Source: Acidimicrobiales bacterium (GTDB lineage: Bacteria; Actinomycetota; Acidimicrobiia; Acidimicrobiales; Iamiaceae). From it: 64,000 nt of DNA. The stretch spans positions 359,403 through 423,402 of the forward strand of contig JAUJNP010000001.1 in the NCBI GenBank assembly GCA_030448105.1. The letters run 5' to 3'. How positions within the stretch are numbered: position 1 is the stretch's first letter; each line of letters starts with the position of its first letter. The notes beneath the pieces were generated by a model. It was not told the DNA's origin and ran no database searches. It worked only from the letters and a program-made list of their open reading frames with translations. The translations under genes and the position numbers were made by a program. Shown here in pieces: positions 61,539-64,000 of the stretch.

Positions 61539-62879
61539 GTGAGCCCCTACCTGCCCCTCGCCGGGGTGGTGGGTCTGGAGGCCGCGTGGTTGGCCAGTCG
61601 AGGCCGGATCACCGGGCCGCTGCTCTGGCTGCCGTTGCTCACCTGCGTGGCGGCCCACGCCGCCCTCGTCGTGCAGGAGCATCGCCGACCCCGACTCGGT
61701 GCGCGAGCCGTCGTGGTGGCAGCGGTCGTGGTGGGCCTGGTGGCGGTGGTGGCTCCACCGTTCGGGTCCCGCGACGTGTTCCTGTACGGGATCTACGGCC
61801 GGATGGTCGAGCACTACCACGCCAGCCCCTACGTCCACCTGCCGCGGAACTTCCCCGGCGACCCACTGCTCGAGGCCACGTCACCCAAGTGGCATTCGAC
61901 CCGCTCCAACTACGGGCCGCTGTTCACCGCGGTGTCAGCAGCAGGCGCGTCCGTCTACGGCGCGTCGCCGTGGGCAGCTCGCACCTGGTTCCAGGTGCTC
62001 AACCTCCTCGCCCTCCTCGCCATCGTCCTCGCACTGGCCCGGCGCCGGGTCTCGAGCTCCGTCCTCCTGGCGGTCGCCCTCGCCCCGCCTCTCCTCGCCG
62101 TCGTCAACAACGCGCACAACGACCTGCTCGTCGGACTGCTGGTGTTGGTCGGCGTGCTGCTCGCCCTGGAAGGGCGAGCTGGTCTGGCCGGGGTCGCGCT
62201 GGGCGCGGCGTGCCTGATCAAGGTCTTGGCCCTGCCCCTCGTAGCGGGGGTGGTCGTGGCGTACCTGCTCAAGAAGCGGTGGCGGGCCGCGGCCACGACT
62301 GCCGTGGTCACCCTCGGCCTCCTGGTCGTCGGCTATGGCGCCGCGGGCGGCGCCGAGGCGCTGGAACCCCTGGGCCAGCACACGGCCGTCACGACCCGCT
62401 TGTCGGTCTGGTACGCCGTCCAGCCCCTGGTTCGAGCGGTCATCGATTCGGACTTCGGGGTCGGGCACATCGGACGGGCGACGATGGTGCAAGTGGCGCT
62501 GGCCGCGGCGGTGGCGGTGACCATCGCATTCTGGGTCCGCAACCGCTCAGGCGGAGACCCGGCGGCGGTGATGGTGGCACCGATGGTCGTCACGTTGCTG
62601 CTCGCCGCTTACGCGCTCCCGGCCTACGCGGCGATCGCACTTCCGGCGGTGGCGCTCTCCTCCAGCCGCCGGTTCCAGGTGATCGCGTTCTCACATGCCT
62701 CGGTCTACCTGGTGGCTTACGTCGCCCCGTTGGGGCACCACCCGGTCCTCGCTCCCCCTTTCGCGTCGGAGGTGCGAAGGGCAGTGCCCTGGATCTGCCT
62801 GGCCCTCGCCGTCGCCTTCCTGGCGATCGGCCCTGCTCGTCCCCGCCCGGCCCCGAGCACCGAAGATTCCGCCGTCTGA
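61539..62879 (+). CDS. Polytopic membrane glycosyltransferase (GT87/MptAB-like)
   Basis: 446 residues with about ten hydrophobic helices. The first extracytoplasmic loop has FGSRDVFLYGIYGRMVEHYHASPYVHLP, where the Asp of RDVFLY matches the catalytic acid of GT-C enzymes that use polyprenyl-phosphate sugars (DUF2029/GT87 and the mannosyltransferases MptA/MptB). SNYGPLFTAVSA, VVNNAHNDLLVGLLVLVGV and LIKVLALPLV are further family features. It would add a sugar to a lipid-linked or cell-wall glycan on the outer face. It belongs with the acyltransferase and propeller genes upstream (gap 91 bp). Confidence 0.75.
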   Translation: MSPYLPLAGVVGLEAAWLASRGRITGPLLWLPLLTCVAAHAALVVQEHRRPRLGARAVVVAAVVVGLVAVVAPPFGSRDVFLYGIYGRMVEHYHASPYVHLPRNFPGDPLLEATSPKWHSTRSNYGPLFTAVSAAGASVYGASPWAARTWFQVLNLLALLAIVLALARRRVSSSVLLAVALAPPLLAVVNNAHNDLLVGLLVLVGVLLALEGRAGLAGVALGAACLIKVLALPLVAGVVVAYLLKKRWRAAATTAVVTLGLLVVGYGAAGGAEALEPLGQHTAVTTRLSVWYAVQPLVRAVIDSDFGVGHIGRATMVQVALAAAVAVTIAFWVRNRSGGDPAAVMVAPMVVTLLLAAYALPAYAAIALPAVALSSSRRFQVIAFSHASVYLVAYVAPLGHHPVLAPPFASEVRRAVPWICLALAVAFLAIGPARPRPAPSTEDSAV

Positions 62880-62956
62880 CAACACACAACCGTATGGGAG
62901 CTGCCGACGCCGCTTCCCCCCGGCCAGCACCCGACGATGGGCGTTTGCGCCGTTGC

Positions 62957-64000
62957 TCAGCCCAGCCGGGTCAACACGTTGCGGGTGATCTGCTCGACCT
63001 GCCGGTCTCGCCCGGCGAGTCCGTGGGCCCAGTCGGTCGACCCCGACGTGATCACCGTGGCGCCCGCCTCGTTCGTGTAGGCACCGAGCACCGCGTGGCC
63101 GTGGCGGATGCGTTCCATCGCTTCTGGCTCGCGCGTCCCGAACACGCGTGACGCGATGTACTCCAGCTCGCTCGGCTCTCCCGGCTTGGGCGGACGAGGC
63201 GCGGTCTCGCGCGTGAAGTGCTGGGTCGGGCACGTGCCGAGGATCTCGAAGGTCGGCGGCGTGCCGTCCTCGCCGGTCGGGTACGGCAGGCCGTCGCGGT
63301 AGGTGAACACGCACCCGTCGCACTCGTAGCCGACGACGGTGGCGCCGGCCCCGAGCACGTCGCCGTAGCCGAGCCCGGTGCCGTCGAAGATCCAGTGACC
63401 GGCGCGGTGCACCGTGTATCCGCCGAGCCCGGCGGTCACGTTGCGGCCGATGCGGTGGTAGCCACCGCGGGTGAACGAAACGCCGGTCATGCGGTTCTCG
63501 GGACGATCGACGACCACGTCGGACCAGAACGTCGTCGCCTCCCGCTTGCGGTCGGTGCCCGCCACAGGGTCGTCCTTGAAGAAGCCCTTGTAGCCGACCA
63601 TCACGTCGCGGTCGTCGCCCTCGATGCGCACCTGCCACAGCGAGGTGTTGCCCGAGAAGAACGCCGCGTTGCCGCCCCGGGCGATGAAGGCCTCGACCGT
63701 GTCCCGCATGCCGCGGGACCAGTACTCATCGTGGCCGACCGACAGGTACAGGCTGGCGCCGTCCAGCACCTCGGGGTGCGCCTCCAGATCGGCGTTGGTG
63801 CACACACCGAGCTCGAACCCCTCGCGCTCGGCCCACTCGATGAACGGCAGCTCCCAGTCGGGCCAACCCGCCGACCCGGCGTAGCCCGACAGGTGGTTGA
63901 GCTGGAGGTAGCCGACGTGGGCGGCGATCTGCGGATCGGGCTCGCCCGTCCCCGTGACCCGACGGCCCTTGCCCGGGGGCTTGTACAGGTAGCCCGCCGC
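62957..64000 (-). CDS. N,N-dimethylformamidase beta-subunit-like protein (5' cut by window edge)
   Basis: At least 347 residues; the frame stays open to the right edge, so the start is outside. Typical C-terminal DMFase-beta-like segments: VGYLQLNHLSGYAGSAGWPDWELPFIEWAEREGFELGVCTNADLE, then DGASLYLSVGHDEYWSRGMRDTVEAFIARGGNAAFFSGNTSLWQVR, GVSFTRGGYHRIGRNV and HWIFDGTGLGYGDVLG. In the known enzyme this part holds a glutamine-amidotransferase-like fold with a mononuclear iron. Most actinobacterial relatives have unknown substrates, and no small alpha subunit is seen on this side. Convergent with the glycosyltransferase. Confidence 0.8.
   Translation of the reverse strand, partial: AAGYLYKPPGKGRRVTGTGEPDPQIAAHVGYLQLNHLSGYAGSAGWPDWELPFIEWAEREGFELGVCTNADLEAHPEVLDGASLYLSVGHDEYWSRGMRDTVEAFIARGGNAAFFSGNTSLWQVRIEGDDRDVMVGYKGFFKDDPVAGTDRKREATTFWSDVVVDRPENRMTGVSFTRGGYHRIGRNVTAGLGGYTVHRAGHWIFDGTGLGYGDVLGAGATVVGYECDGCVFTYRDGLPYPTGEDGTPPTFEILGTCPTQHFTRETAPRPPKPGEPSELEYIASRVFGTREPEAMERIRHGHAVLGAYTNEAGATVITSGSTDWAHGLAGRDRQVEQITRNVLTRLG

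Overview
The window is very GC-rich, with dense short-gap gene packing, many GTG starts and GTGA/ATGA stop-start overlaps. This codon use, together with GpgS, LigD-type polymerase domains, dodecin and an LAxTG-type sorting signal, points to a high-GC actinobacterium. Something near Acidimicrobiia is my guess, but no rRNA or other taxonomic marker lies in the window. I see no tRNA or rRNA gene, no CRISPR array and no insertion sequence.

Layout, 0-25 kb: the end of a LigD-type polymerase-domain gene; a PIN-toxin gene broken into two pieces on opposite strands; a large secreted subtilase-like protein with FG-GAP repeats and a cell-wall sorting tail; an enoyl-CoA hydratase; a sugar kinase; a PLP decarboxylase; a Tat-exported PhoX/DUF839 protein with a GH63-like glycosidase; a GT4 glycosyltransferase; three neighbouring genes with disrupted frames (GNAT, lipase, alcohol dehydrogenase; 12.8-15.9 kb); a 48-codon gene with an almost perfect Shine-Dalgarno facing a TetR gene; a lipase-like hydrolase; a tight aminotransferase / flavin monooxygenase / gpgS run; an acyl-CoA dehydrogenase; and an MFS exporter.

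25-42 kb: a sigma-factor-like protein fused to a membrane segment and a Pro-Ala tail, cysS, a GH10 xylanase lipoprotein, valS, a His-rich membrane protein, MscS, two FKBP isomerases, an aldo-keto reductase / ketopantoate-reductase-like / MBL-fold group, a cold-shock protein behind a strong shared terminator, a secreted beta-propeller/malectin protein, dodecin, a kinase-like phosphotransferase and a STAS-like protein.

42.4-48.5 kb: a tightly coupled [NiFe]-hydrogenase maturation operon, read right to left: SIS-HypC fusion, SIS protein, hypE, hypF, a 22-codon membrane microprotein, a 27-codon remnant of hypC, hypD. No hydrogenase structural gene, hypA or hypB is in the window.

48.5-64 kb: a TetR/membrane-protein pair around two tandem palindromic operators, a second LigD-type polymerase, xylA facing xylB and a GH3 glycosidase (with GH10 this suggests xylan/xyloside use), a SigG-like ECF sigma factor, a TetR/DUF2867 pair around a palindrome, a probable surface-glycan group (hexapeptide acyltransferase fused to a helical-barrel domain, anchored beta-propeller glycosidase-like protein, polytopic glycosyltransferase), and the 3' part of an N,N-dimethylformamidase-beta-like gene cut by the window end.

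Several genes carry single-base indels in C/G-rich contexts (GNAT, lipase, alcohol dehydrogenase, xylA end). These could be real decay or residual assembly errors; only read-level data can tell.
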